From Cyanobium sp. T1B-Tous (GTDB taxonomy: Bacteria; Cyanobacteriota; Cyanobacteriia; PCC-6307; Cyanobiaceae): a DNA stretch of 64,000 bases. A model generated the notes under the pieces. The model ran no database searches. It saw only the letters and a list, made by a program, of their open reading frames with translations, and was not told the DNA's origin. The stretch covers positions 1 to 64,000 of the forward strand of contig NZ_JAGQBE010000005.1 of assembly GCF_024345475.1 (NCBI RefSeq). The letters are read 5' to 3'. Positions 18,038 through 26,624 of this stretch are shown here, one piece after another (positions within the stretch are counted from its first letter, which is position 1; each line of letters begins with the position of its first letter). The translations under genes were made by a program, and so were the position numbers.

Positions 18038-18892
18038 GTGCCGTTGGCTTCGCCCTATGCGGGGCAGCGGCTCTGCCTCGCCACCCACCACGGCAAGCAG
18101 CGGGCCCTGGCCCGCCCGTTTGCCCTGGGTTTGGGGGCCACGCTTGAAGTGTGCGACTGCGACACCGACAGCCTGGGCACCTTCAGTGGTGAGGTGCAGC
18201 GCCTCGACGATGCCCTCAGCACCTGCCGCAGCAAGGCGCGGATGGGCCTCGAGCGCAGCGGCCTGCGGTTCGGTTTGGCGAGCGAGGCCAGCTTTGGCCC
18301 CCATCCCGCGGTGCCGCTGCTGGCCGTGGGGCAGGAACTGCTGGTGTTCGTCGATCTCGATCGCCCGCTCACCCTGCTGGAGCAACGCCTCGATTGGCGC
18401 ACCAACTACTCCCAGACGCGGCTCGGGCCGGAGCAAGACCCGTCAGCCTGGCTGAAGCAGGTGGGCTTTCCCTCCCATGGCGTGATCGCCCGTCCGTTGA
18501 ATCAGCCCGAAGGGCCGTATTTCAAAGATCTCACCCACCCTGGGGCTCTTCAGGACGCCCTGGATGCCTGCCGCGGGCTCGATTCCCGCAGGGAGGTGTG
18601 GCTGGAGACCGACATGCGTGCCCACTGCAATCCCACCCGGATGCGCTCGATTCGCCGCTTGGGTGTGGCGCTCGTGCGGCGCCTGGGGTCCCCCTGCCCC
18701 GGCTGCGGGGCCCCGGGGTGGGGGGTGGTCGATCGGCAAGCCGGGCTCCCCTGCCGTTGCTGCGGGACCGCCACCGATCTCCTGGCGGTGGAGGTGTGGG
18801 GCTGCCCTTGTTGCCACCTCCAGCTCCCGCGTGCCCGCCGGGATGGCGTGGAGGCCGCCGATCCGCAGCACTGTCCGTGGTGCAACCCCTGA
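18038..18892 (+). CDS. DUF6671-like zinc-ribbon protein
   Basis: A 284-aa protein of unknown function. The N-terminal YAGQRLCLATHHGKQRALAR block and a middle domain resemble the DUF6671 family. The C-terminal 75 residues form a double zinc ribbon with four CxxC-type pairs: CPGC, CRCC, CPCC and CPWC. The C-terminus could bind nucleic acid or a protein partner. It starts with GTG four bases after the antiporter stop, so it is probably cotranscribed with it. An antiporter relic follows 23 bases downstream. Confidence 0.6.
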   Translation: MPLASPYAGQRLCLATHHGKQRALARPFALGLGATLEVCDCDTDSLGTFSGEVQRLDDALSTCRSKARMGLERSGLRFGLASEASFGPHPAVPLLAVGQELLVFVDLDRPLTLLEQRLDWRTNYSQTRLGPEQDPSAWLKQVGFPSHGVIARPLNQPEGPYFKDLTHPGALQDALDACRGLDSRREVWLETDMRAHCNPTRMRSIRRLGVALVRRLGSPCPGCGAPGWGVVDRQAGLPCRCCGTATDLLAVEVWGCPCCHLQLPRARRDGVEAADPQHCPWCNP

Positions 18893-18915
18893 TGCAGGGG
18901 TGATTGGCACCGGGA

Positions 18916-18960
18916 TTGGTGGTGGGGCTGGGGATGATGCTTCGCGGTAAGGAGGGCGTC
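18916..18960 (+). pseudogene. Relic of a second NhaS3-like antiporter gene (C-terminal motif fragment)
   Basis: Translated in frame from 18916, this stretch reads LVVGLGMMLRGKEGV, close to LVVGLGMMPRGEVGL encoded at 17821-17865 in the intact antiporter. About three quarters of the 45 aligned bases agree. A stop follows eight codons later. It is too short to be functional and looks like the remnant of a duplicated or recombined antiporter gene, now separated from the parent by the DUF6671 gene. The lower-GC region starts immediately after it. Confidence 0.6.
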
Positions 18961-19049
18961 GCACGGTTTCCGGATAACAGGTAACCTCATAAAAGAATTG
19001 GTCCGTTGAAACGATCCGGTTTATCTCCATCTGCCGGAAGCACGAGGCC

Positions 19050-19508
19050 TTGCTGCCACTCAACAGTCGCCTGATCTTCGGAGTTCTAGGGGCGATGGCT
19101 GCTGCCCCCTTCTTGGCTGCCTGCTCAGCCAACATCCCTGCCGAGGATTCAGGATCATTGATGATTGATTGTGTTTTTGAAACCAACCGTCATGTTCACA
19201 TGCATGTCTCCGAAAAGCGTGGTGCTGTGACCCTCGTCTCAAGATATACCCCAGGTTCCACTAAAAGCCACTCTGAAGACTTGCGTAGGGGACTTGAGAG
19301 CGAAGGTCGCATTATCTCTTCTCGTGATCATCGCCTCAAATCAGAATTGTTCTTGCTCAATGATCATTTTGGCGAAAAGCCAGGCGAGGTGGTTTTTGTT
19401 GAGGTCAGGGATGACGGTATCTCCCGGATGGAAGCCAAGGCGGTGAGTGGAGCCATCCGCCAGATTGATTCCGGCACCTGCTCGTTGCGACACGCTGCCC
19501 AGCGCTGA
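19050..19508 (+). CDS. Putative lipoprotein, unknown function
   Basis: A 152-aa protein with a bacterial lipoprotein signal: a hydrophobic segment LIFGVLGAMAAAPFLAACS ending in the lipobox LAAC (Cys25). The mature part is polar with no recognised domain; it has three further cysteines that could form a disulfide. The start is a TTG preceded by GAGG at a workable distance. It lies at the head of the lower-GC segment and reads towards the c-di-GMP operon, 90 bases upstream of it, but a shared role is not shown. Confidence 0.6.
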   Translation: MLPLNSRLIFGVLGAMAAAPFLAACSANIPAEDSGSLMIDCVFETNRHVHMHVSEKRGAVTLVSRYTPGSTKSHSEDLRRGLESEGRIISSRDHRLKSELFLLNDHFGEKPGEVVFVEVRDDGISRMEAKAVSGAIRQIDSGTCSLRHAAQR

Positions 19509-19598
19509 GAATCGCCTGAGAGTTTCGTCAACCATCCTCGATGGTGGACCCCGAAGCGCTACGTTGACTGCAGCAGGGTTGATGCCGCCCGGTGGTTC

Positions 19599-21044
19599 AT
19601 GAAACGTGCCCTCTCCTTTCAGCGTGTTTCCTTGGCCTCGTTGGGCAGAAGGCTCGCAGGGTTAAGGCGTTGGATCTGGCGACCCGATACGGTCCTCTTG
19701 GTTTTGCTGGCCAGTCTGCTCCTTTTGCCTCTAGTCACCGTCGTGGCGACCTCCAGGGCCACGGTGGCCCAAATGAAGCTTCAGGCGGATGAAATTTCCA
19801 CCTTGGCTACTGGAATGCGTGCCTATTACGCCGATAACGTCATCGCTCGGCTCCAGGCTGCTGATGGCAAGGCGGTTTTCTCTGAGAATTATCGAGATGT
19901 TCATGGAGGCATTCCCATACCGGCCACCCTTTCGATTGAGCTGGGTGCGCTGTTTGATAATGCTCACAGTGATGGGCGAATCACCTATGAATTCCTTTCA
20001 GACTATCCCTTTGCCAAGCGTACGACCCAGCCACTTGACCTCTTTGAAAAAGAAGCCATCTCAGCGTTTCGTTCCAACCCAGACCTAACAGTTTTTGATC
20101 GTCTCGATGGTTTTGGCTTGGGGCGATCCACCTACCGTCTTGCCACTCCTGTGCGGATGCGTGCAGCCTGTGTGACCTGCCACAATGCCCACCCTGACTC
20201 ACCAAAGCGGGATTGGAAATTGAATGATGTTCGTGGAATTCAAGAGGTAAGTGTCCGCGGACTTCAAGCTGAAGGATTTGGAAATATCTCTTGGGTTTTT
20301 GGTTACGCGGGTGTTGTTGGTGTCATTTCAGTCGTCACAACGAGTGTTTTCAAAAAGCAGAGCAGCGCCTTTTCAAAGCTCAATCGTCAATTGGTTGATT
20401 CCACCCAGCGTGAAATCGATCTGGCTGGCCGCCTTGCCGATCAGTTGCAAGAGTTGTCCATTTTTGGGAGTGTCGTTGATGACTCAATTGTAGGCATCTC
20501 CATTGCTGACATGAATAAGCCGGATGAACAGCTAATTTATGTGAATAATGCTTTTGTGGAGATTACAGGCTATCCGAAGGAATTGGCCATTGGTTACAAC
20601 TGTCGATTTTTGCAAGGTCCGGATACGGACCCACAGGAGCTGGCGCGCTTACGCCAGTGCATTCGTGACGGTCAGTCTTTCGCCGGTGAGCTGATCAACT
20701 ATCGAATGGATGGCACCCGCTTCCTCAATCGGTTAACGCTCTATCCGATTCGAATCGGAGATAATAAAAAACCTGACTATTACGTTGCCAATCAGGTTAA
20801 TGTCCCATTTGAAAAATTGCCACCCCTGGATCTGCCTCAAGATTTTAATTCTCTAGAGCAACAGCTCATTCAAGCTCGATCTGCCATGCTTGAAATCGAG
20901 CGCTTGATTGGCGGCTTGAATGAGAAGCCATCTGACGACGGCAACCTGTCGCCGGACTTAAATGCGTCTTTGGAATCCTCTCGCCAAGCGCAGAATCAAA
21001 TACAAGCTGCCTTGGATTTTTTCGAAAATCTGTTGAAGCGTTAG
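19599..21044 (+). CDS. Membrane sensor: DUF3365 c-type heme domain plus LOV (PAS) domain
   Basis: A 481-aa sensor without its own output domain. A membrane helix at about 31-51 is followed by a periplasmic DUF3365 (Tll0287-like) domain with the covalent heme motif CVTCH (191-195), then a second helix at about 232-250. On the cytoplasmic side, residues 285-403 form a LOV domain: IGYNCRFLQG has the photoactive Cys335, and the flavin-contacting Asn367, Asn377 and Gln399 are all in place. A polar helical tail ends the protein. It should sense redox state or a haem ligand outside and blue light inside. The stop is 13 bases before a GGDEF gene, so signalling through that cyclase is likely but inferred. 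Confidence 0.85.
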   Translation: MKRALSFQRVSLASLGRRLAGLRRWIWRPDTVLLVLLASLLLLPLVTVVATSRATVAQMKLQADEISTLATGMRAYYADNVIARLQAADGKAVFSENYRDVHGGIPIPATLSIELGALFDNAHSDGRITYEFLSDYPFAKRTTQPLDLFEKEAISAFRSNPDLTVFDRLDGFGLGRSTYRLATPVRMRAACVTCHNAHPDSPKRDWKLNDVRGIQEVSVRGLQAEGFGNISWVFGYAGVVGVISVVTTSVFKKQSSAFSKLNRQLVDSTQREIDLAGRLADQLQELSIFGSVVDDSIVGISIADMNKPDEQLIYVNNAFVEITGYPKELAIGYNCRFLQGPDTDPQELARLRQCIRDGQSFAGELINYRMDGTRFLNRLTLYPIRIGDNKKPDYYVANQVNVPFEKLPPLDLPQDFNSLEQQLIQARSAMLEIERLIGGLNEKPSDDGNLSPDLNASLESSRQAQNQIQAALDFFENLLKR

Positions 21045-21057
21045 GAGTGCCCTATTA

Positions 21058-22263
21058 ATGACTAGCCTTACTAAATCTGTTGTCAAGTCGGCAGGGCGCT
21101 TAAGGGGGCTGGTTCTTGCCTATTGGTTTTTTTCATCATTTATACTGGCTGCTTTTCTGGGCTTAGTTGATATTGTTGAGCGTCAGCGTGAAGTGCTTAA
21201 TGATGCTGAGCACTCTCGCGATTTTGTGGAGGCAACCTTTGCCGCTCCCATAGGGCTGGCGAGCAGGCAGGCCTTGATTTCCGCCTATGCACGCAGTCCC
21301 AGGGTCGACGAGATTGACGGTTTGAATATGCTGCTTATTGTAGATAATGTTGGTAAAATTATCTATTCTTCGCTCCCTGCCGCTCGTGGGTTGGCCATAA
21401 CGGATCCACAGCTTGAGAGAACAGAAACAAATGACCCAGATTTCAAAGCGGTTGTTCGTTGTTTTCAGCAGAACGGCAAAAATTGTGTTGATATTAATTC
21501 TGCCAATCTGTTTCTGAATGCAGGTAGTTTTACGGTTACGCGTCCTTTGGAGCTTCCATCTCGGGACATAGGCCTTGCCTCCGATCGGCTTCTGGTCATG
21601 TTTAACTATGACCCTGGAGTAGTATTTGTTGACTACATCCAGGATTTGGTTGTTATATCAATGTTGAGCTTGTTGTCTTCAGGCCTTCTGTCCCTTGCAC
21701 TTTGGACTGTCCTCTCCAGGCGGCTGCTGCCTCAGCTTTGTGAAGATGTCAACACGGATGGACTTACCCAGCTCTATAATCGTACATTGTTTATGGAAAA
21801 AGCTCAGGACCTGTTAGCCGAAGCGGAAGAAATGAGTCGAGATTTTGTTTTTGCTGTTATTGATGTCGACCACTTTAAGCGTATTAACGATACCTACGGG
21901 CATGCCTCTGGGGACGAAGCCTTGTCCCATGTCGCGGATGTCTTCCGGGCCGTCATTAGACCCGAAGATTTGGTGTGCCGATTTGGGGGCGAGGAGTTTG
22001 CTTTGTTGCTGGGCACGAATCGCGAGAATGGTGGACGGGCGTTGGAGCGGTTGCGGCTTCAGTTGGAGATGACGAGGCTTAAAATAGGTGGGCAAAAGCT
22101 AAAAATTACAGCCAGCATCGGCGCTGCATACACCGGTGAGTGTGGCTACAACATCGATTATCTCTATAACGTTGCTGACAAGGCGCTCTACGTTGCCAAG
22201 CAGGCTGGTCGCAACCGCTTGGAGTGGACCGATGGACGAGTTGCCTCTAGGTTGGCTCGTTAG
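21058..22263 (+). CDS. Membrane-bound diguanylate cyclase (GGDEF)
   Basis: A 401-aa protein with two membrane helices (about 18-38 and 195-218) flanking a periplasmic sensor region of about 155 residues that I cannot assign to a family. It has two cysteines (135 and 143). A C-terminal GGDEF domain (about 231-395) makes c-di-GMP from two GTP. The active-site loop is GGEEF (310-314), and the inhibitory-site RxxD is RPED at 301-304, five residues before it, so product feedback should operate. FAVIDVDHFKRINDTYGHASGDEAL is a standard GGDEF block (landmark, residues 265-289). It sits between the LOV sensor and the EAL gene in one operon and shares their lower GC. Confidence 0.92.
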   Translation: MTSLTKSVVKSAGRLRGLVLAYWFFSSFILAAFLGLVDIVERQREVLNDAEHSRDFVEATFAAPIGLASRQALISAYARSPRVDEIDGLNMLLIVDNVGKIIYSSLPAARGLAITDPQLERTETNDPDFKAVVRCFQQNGKNCVDINSANLFLNAGSFTVTRPLELPSRDIGLASDRLLVMFNYDPGVVFVDYIQDLVVISMLSLLSSGLLSLALWTVLSRRLLPQLCEDVNTDGLTQLYNRTLFMEKAQDLLAEAEEMSRDFVFAVIDVDHFKRINDTYGHASGDEALSHVADVFRAVIRPEDLVCRFGGEEFALLLGTNRENGGRALERLRLQLEMTRLKIGGQKLKITASIGAAYTGECGYNIDYLYNVADKALYVAKQAGRNRLEWTDGRVASRLAR

Positions 22264-22268
22264 GGATC

Positions 22269-24236
22269 ATGCAGTTTCCTGAAATCCCTGAATCGGATCC
22301 AGCTCGCGTAATGGAGCTGCATAGTTTCGATGTTCTCGACACACCTGCAGATCCCCGCTTCGACGACATCAGTGAGTTGGCCCGCCGGGTTGCTGGTACG
22401 GATATTGCCATCATCAGCCTCGTTGATGAAGATCGTCAGTGGTTTAAAAGTTGTGTGGGGGCGCCATTGGGTCAGCAGGATACGCCCCGTACGATTTCGT
22501 TTTGTGGTCACACTATCCTGTGTCGTGATCCGTTTATCGTCCCGGACACGCTTGAGGATGACCGTTTTGCAGATAATCCTTTGGTCATAGGAGAGTTAGG
22601 CGTGCGCTTTTATGCGGGCTTCCCCCTGATCAGTCCGAATGGTTTTGCGCTGGGGAGCCTCTGTGCCATCAGTCGGCAGCCCCATCAGCTCATGGAGCAT
22701 CAGATCGACAGTCTGCAGCGGCTGGCTTCCATCACGGTTCAGCTGCTGGATGGCCTTAGGCAGGCTTCGGTTCTCAGCCGCACGGAGGAAGGCCTGAAGG
22801 CTGAACGCTTGCGGCAACGATTGCCCAGCGATGAACTCAGTTCTTTGCAGCTACTCGCCAGTCGTGATCAATTGCTCCAGATGTTGGAGTTGAATTTATC
22901 GATGAACGGAGGGCTCCCATTTGCGCTGCTCCGCTGTCGTTTTCGTGATTACGACCGTGTCAACGCGACCCTCGGGGGCGTTGTTGCTGAGGAATTCATG
23001 AATGAGGGGGCGCGTCGGGCCTTGGCAGCCGTTCCTAAGGGGTCCTCTATCGCTCGCTTCACAGATGCTGAGCTCTTGGTTTTGCTCCCGTTTGCCGTCC
23101 AGCACTCGGATGTGCAGCGAATCGCTGAACGACTGATTGGTTTCTGCAATCAGATCTACCGCAGTGGTTCCCAAACCCTACCCTTGGGAATGTCGATCGG
23201 AATTGCAATTCACAGCGGTAATTACGCCAGCGTCGAGGCACTTTTGGCGGATACCAGCATGGCTCTGCGTATGGCGTTGCGCTCGTCGAGTAATACCTTT
23301 CGGTTCATTGATGCCGAGGCGCGCTCTGTTGCGCGTGAGAGCTATCGCCTTGAATCTGATCTGAGGGAGGCTCTTAACTCGCGTGCACTGGAAACCTATC
23401 TCCAGCCGATTGTTGATCTTGCCGATGGGAGTCCTATTGGCTTCGAAGCACTAGCCCGTTGGCCCCGTGGGTCGCAAATTGTGTCGCCCGGTACCTTCAT
23501 GCCGATGCTGAATGACAGCGGCATCACCGGCGAGCTGGATCTGCTGATTATCGAGCAGGCTTTGGCTGCAGTGCCACTGTTGGCCCAGCCCATTCCTCAA
23601 CGCCAGATGACGATGAGTGTGAATCTCTCCGGCATTCTGCTGGAAGACGATGAGCTGCGCTCCAGGCTCCTTCAATTGATTGACAGCAATGTCTTGCCTT
23701 CTGGTTGGACCCTGCAGGTGGAGCTGCTCGAGGATGCTTTTCAGGATTCTACGGATGCCTTCGAGCATTTTTTGATGGATCTGGTTGAGCGAGGCGTTGC
23801 TATCGCGATTGATGACTTTGGTACTGGCTATTCCTCTCTGGCGCGTCTGATTTCTTTGCCTCTCCAGGGTGTGAAGGTTGACCGCGCCTTTGTGATGCGT
23901 CTTGAGGAGCAGGACGACTCCCCGCGTACCCTGTTGCGCACGATGTTGACAATGTTGAATGATCTTGGTCTGGCAATCACCGCTGAAGGTGTCGAAACAG
24001 AAGCCCAAAAGCAGTGGCTGGCAGCCAATGGTGTGCGTCGGGCACAGGGCTATTTATTTCACCGCCCAATTCAGGTCAGTGAAGCAATCCATCTGCTCCA
24101 GGAGCTCGATTATCGTCCCTCCGCTATTCCGGTAAGTTCCAGGCGCCTGAGTGCTGTTCGCCGCAGGCAGAGGCGTTTTCTCTGGCCCTGGCCCCTGGGC
24201 GATCGCCGCCGCTCCAAAGGCCGACCAGACCAATGA
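22269..24236 (+). CDS. GAF / degenerate GGDEF / EAL c-di-GMP phosphodiesterase
   Basis: A 655-aa cytoplasmic protein in three parts. An N-terminal GAF domain (about 18-160) contains SFCGHTI. A GGDEF-like domain (about 190-350) has its catalytic loop replaced by FTDAELL, so it should not cyclise and may bind GTP as a regulator. An EAL domain (about 365-620) keeps the residues needed for hydrolysis: GFEALARW, SVNLSG, the glutamate in QVELLED, AIDDFGTGYSSL, the lysine in GVKVDRAF, TAEGVET and AQGYLFHRP. It should degrade c-di-GMP made by the cyclase five bases upstream, making an opposed pair in one operon. Confidence 0.92.
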   Translation: MQFPEIPESDPARVMELHSFDVLDTPADPRFDDISELARRVAGTDIAIISLVDEDRQWFKSCVGAPLGQQDTPRTISFCGHTILCRDPFIVPDTLEDDRFADNPLVIGELGVRFYAGFPLISPNGFALGSLCAISRQPHQLMEHQIDSLQRLASITVQLLDGLRQASVLSRTEEGLKAERLRQRLPSDELSSLQLLASRDQLLQMLELNLSMNGGLPFALLRCRFRDYDRVNATLGGVVAEEFMNEGARRALAAVPKGSSIARFTDAELLVLLPFAVQHSDVQRIAERLIGFCNQIYRSGSQTLPLGMSIGIAIHSGNYASVEALLADTSMALRMALRSSSNTFRFIDAEARSVARESYRLESDLREALNSRALETYLQPIVDLADGSPIGFEALARWPRGSQIVSPGTFMPMLNDSGITGELDLLIIEQALAAVPLLAQPIPQRQMTMSVNLSGILLEDDELRSRLLQLIDSNVLPSGWTLQVELLEDAFQDSTDAFEHFLMDLVERGVAIAIDDFGTGYSSLARLISLPLQGVKVDRAFVMRLEEQDDSPRTLLRTMLTMLNDLGLAITAEGVETEAQKQWLAANGVRRAQGYLFHRPIQVSEAIHLLQELDYRPSAIPVSSRRLSAVRRRQRRFLWPWPLGDRRRSKGRPDQ

Positions 24237-24319
24237 CTCGTGCGTACTGGTGCTTTGAGCGGTGCAGCGCAGAGCAACGCGTGTTGGGCTGCCGCCCATC
24301 GCCCCGGTTGGGTTGGTGC

Positions 24320-24478
24320 TCAGTTGGAGGAGGTGTGCTCGGGCGCCCATTGGTTGATCAGCTGTTCAAGTCGAACCAGCTGGTAACGGGTCTGCTCGTT
24401 GGGCTGTTGGGAGTAGGCGCTGCGCAGACTGCACAGCTCCGCATCAAGGGACAGCAACACGGGATGGTTTTCGTTCAA
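24320..24478 (-). CDS. Small hypothetical protein (52 aa)
   Basis: A short reading frame opening with TTG after a CCAGGGG stretch and encoding a hydrophilic helical protein (NENHPVLLSLDAELCSLRSA followed by a QQPNEQTRYQLVRLEQLINQ stretch). Codon use is like the surrounding high-GC genes and there is no competing gene on either strand. It points towards the EAL gene, with which it converges. No family recognised. Confidence is moderate because of its size and non-ATG start. Confidence 0.45.
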   Translation of the reverse strand: MNENHPVLLSLDAELCSLRSAYSQQPNEQTRYQLVRLEQLINQWAPEHTSSN

Positions 24479-24550
24479 GGCAACCCCTGGACCAGATCCC
24501 GCAATCTTAAGCCTTTCTAAAGTTGTTGGGCTTGATTGGGGTGGGGTTGG

Positions 24551-24919
24551 TCAGCTCGTGGCTGCTGGCAGCGGGCCATCCCGGTCGGAGCGGAAGCTCA
24601 GAACCATGGTGTGCACATGCATTTCGATCAGCTCCAGCAGCTGCTCAAAGGTCCGGCGGGTATGGGGTGCGGTGGATCCCATCGCCTCGCGGCTGAGCAC
24701 CACCAGCTCCAGCACCCGGCCACTGGACTTCGACTGCACATCGGCAAACAGCTGCATCCGCTGGCTCTCGCCGCCGCCGCGAATCATGGCGCTGAGGTGG
24801 GCCGGGGTGCGGTGCTCGATTTCGGCGTTCAGGCCCTGCAACACCGGCTGAAGGGCCTCGAGCATGGCCCCCGCCTCCATGGGCCCACTGGGTCTGAGCA
24901 CCACCAGAAAACGGGCCAT
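24551..24919 (-). CDS. Conserved-looking hypothetical protein (122 aa)
   Basis: A 122-aa soluble protein beginning ARFLVVLRPSGPMEAGAMLE. It has an alpha/beta pattern with a C-terminal histidine-containing helix (LLELIEMHVHTMVLSF). No catalytic motif or known domain is recognised. The ATG at 24919 starts the typical beta strand; the longer frame upstream overlaps the DCC-family gene and has shadow-like composition. It follows the DCC-family gene by 23 bases on the same strand and may be cotranscribed with it. Confidence 0.55.
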   Translation of the reverse strand: MARFLVVLRPSGPMEAGAMLEALQPVLQGLNAEIEHRTPAHLSAMIRGGGESQRMQLFADVQSKSSGRVLELVVLSREAMGSTAPHTRRTFEQLLELIEMHVHTMVLSFRSDRDGPLPAATS

Positions 24920-24942
24920 GGTTGCGTCCTTTGCAGGCAACG

Positions 24943-25362
24943 CTACCTGTTGCGGAATGCGCCTCTTGGCTGGTCGGGGTCCAGCGGTAACCCCCGCAGG
25001 CCCAGGGCCAGGCGCCGTGCCAGCAACAGCAGGGGGTAGGTGCGCCGCGCCCGTTCCCGCGTGGCCAGCAGGGGCCCCAGCAGCTGGAGCAGGGGGGCAC
25101 TGGGGGCCATCCGGCTGCAGATCCACTGGATGGCATCGGCCCCATGCAGCACCTGGTCACCCGTCAGCACCACGGCCCCCTCGCTCAGGTTCCAACCCTG
25201 GGCGCGCAACTGCCGCCGCAGCCCATGGTCGCTGCGGCCATCGCGAATGGTCAGGCCCGGAATGCCGCTGCGCAGTTCCGCCAGCTCGGCGAAGTGCCGG
25301 CAGAACGGGCAGCCGCCGTCAAACACCAGCACCGGTGCCTCAGATGCCGGGCGCCCAACCAT
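24943..25362 (-). CDS. DCC-family thiol-disulfide oxidoreductase (DUF393)
   Basis: A 139-aa thioredoxin-like protein. The defining motif DGGCPFC, the DxxCxxC of DUF393, lies near residues 15-21, followed by helix and strand elements and a C-terminal RRLALGLRGLPLD region. DCC proteins are predicted thiol-disulfide oxidoreductases with few known substrates. It is divergent, with 59 bases between starts, from a renalase-like flavoprotein, and such redox proteins often occur together. The ATG at 25362 is preferred to a TTG three codons upstream. Confidence 0.8.
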   Translation of the reverse strand: MVGRPASEAPVLVFDGGCPFCRHFAELAELRSGIPGLTIRDGRSDHGLRRQLRAQGWNLSEGAVVLTGDQVLHGADAIQWICSRMAPSAPLLQLLGPLLATRERARRTYPLLLLARRLALGLRGLPLDPDQPRGAFRNR

Positions 25363-25421
25363 CGGCTGCAACCTGGAAGATCGCTGTCATCCTGAAGGCA
25401 ACACCGGCTCCGTTGTTGGCG

Positions 25422-26624
25422 ATGCCCCTGTCGGGCCCTGGATCCATTGCCGTCATCGGTGCCGGGGTCTCGGGCTGCGCCTTGGTGGCCCAGCTGCGGC
25501 GCCTGGGCTTTGGGGGCGCGATCAGTCTTTGGGAAACGGGCCGGGGCCCGGGCGGACGGGCCAGCACCCGCCGCTCCCGCCACGATGCTGAGCTGCGCAT
25601 CGACCACGGTGCGCCCCTGCTCAACATCACCGGCGAAACGGCGCCGCGGCTGCTCCAGCCGCTGCTGGAGGGGGGCTGGATCGAGCCCTGGCAGGGGGCC
25701 ATTGCCCAGCTGCAGGGGGAGTCAACCCTGCGGCCCGGCCAGGCGGATGCGCTGGGGCTGGGCCAGCTCTACCGGGGCCAGGGGGGGATGGATCACCTCT
25801 GCCGGGGTCTGTTGAGCCTGGCCGGGAATGGCTGCGACACCCACTACGGCACCCTGGTGCGCCACCTCGACCGGGAGGGCGGCCCCTGGTGCTTGCTGGG
25901 GCGCAACCGGGAGCTGCTGGGGCAGGCCGACTGGCTGGTGCTGAGCAGCACCCTGCTGGCCCATCCCCGCAGCCGGGCCATCTTTGGCTGGGAGGACGTG
26001 CCCCTGCAGGTGGCGGCCGCTCCCCTGGGGGACCTCCAGCTCGAGCACGCCCTCACCGTGATCGCCGGGATCCGCAGCGAGGCCCGCAGCAATCTGCTGG
26101 TGGTGCTGGATCCCACGGCCGCCGGGCCCTGGCGGAACCTGCCCTTCAGCCTGCTTCATTTCGATGCGGCAGCCCAGCAGCGCTGGGGGCTGCAGCGGAT
26201 CACGATCCAGCCCCAGCTGGACGGTCGCTGTGCCGTGGTGGCCCATTCCACCCAGGCCTTCGCCGCCGACCACCTCGATGTGTATGGCACCCATTCCGCC
26301 GTGGCCCGGATGCTCCAGCTGCCCCCGGATGAGGGCCGGGAGGACACGGTGATCGCGGCCCTCACCACGGCGCTCGAACAGGTGATGGCCACCTGGCTGC
26401 CCGGGCTGGATCTCGGCACGGCCGACCGCCAGCTGATGCGCTGGGGCGCAGCCTTCCCCCTGGCCCCCGGCTTGCCTTCCGAGTTGATGTTCTGTCCCCG
26501 CAGTCGGGTGGGCTTTTGCGGCGACTTCATTGCCGGGGTGGGCTTTGGCCGTATCGAAGGGGCCCTGCGCAGCGGCGAGCAGCTGGCCCTCGAGCTCTGT
26601 GCCGCGGCGGATCGTTGCGTTTGA
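25422..26624 (+). CDS. NAD(P)/FAD-dependent oxidoreductase, renalase-like
   Basis: A 400-aa flavoprotein. The FAD-binding Rossmann motif SIAVIGAGVSGCALVAQL is at residues 8-25, followed by the arginine-rich GRGPGGRASTRR block characteristic of renalase-type amine oxidase-like proteins, and a C-terminal FCGDFIAGVGFGRIEGALRSG FAD-closing segment (landmark). Renalase relatives oxidise isomeric dihydronicotinamides; the cyanobacterial substrate is not known. The ATG at 25422 places the dinucleotide motif at the expected distance from the start. The long upstream extension of the frame is antisense to the DCC gene and is not coding. Confidence 0.82.
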   Translation: MPLSGPGSIAVIGAGVSGCALVAQLRRLGFGGAISLWETGRGPGGRASTRRSRHDAELRIDHGAPLLNITGETAPRLLQPLLEGGWIEPWQGAIAQLQGESTLRPGQADALGLGQLYRGQGGMDHLCRGLLSLAGNGCDTHYGTLVRHLDREGGPWCLLGRNRELLGQADWLVLSSTLLAHPRSRAIFGWEDVPLQVAAAPLGDLQLEHALTVIAGIRSEARSNLLVVLDPTAAGPWRNLPFSLLHFDAAAQQRWGLQRITIQPQLDGRCAVVAHSTQAFAADHLDVYGTHSAVARMLQLPPDEGREDTVIAALTTALEQVMATWLPGLDLGTADRQLMRWGAAFPLAPGLPSELMFCPRSRVGFCGDFIAGVGFGRIEGALRSGEQLALELCAAADRCV

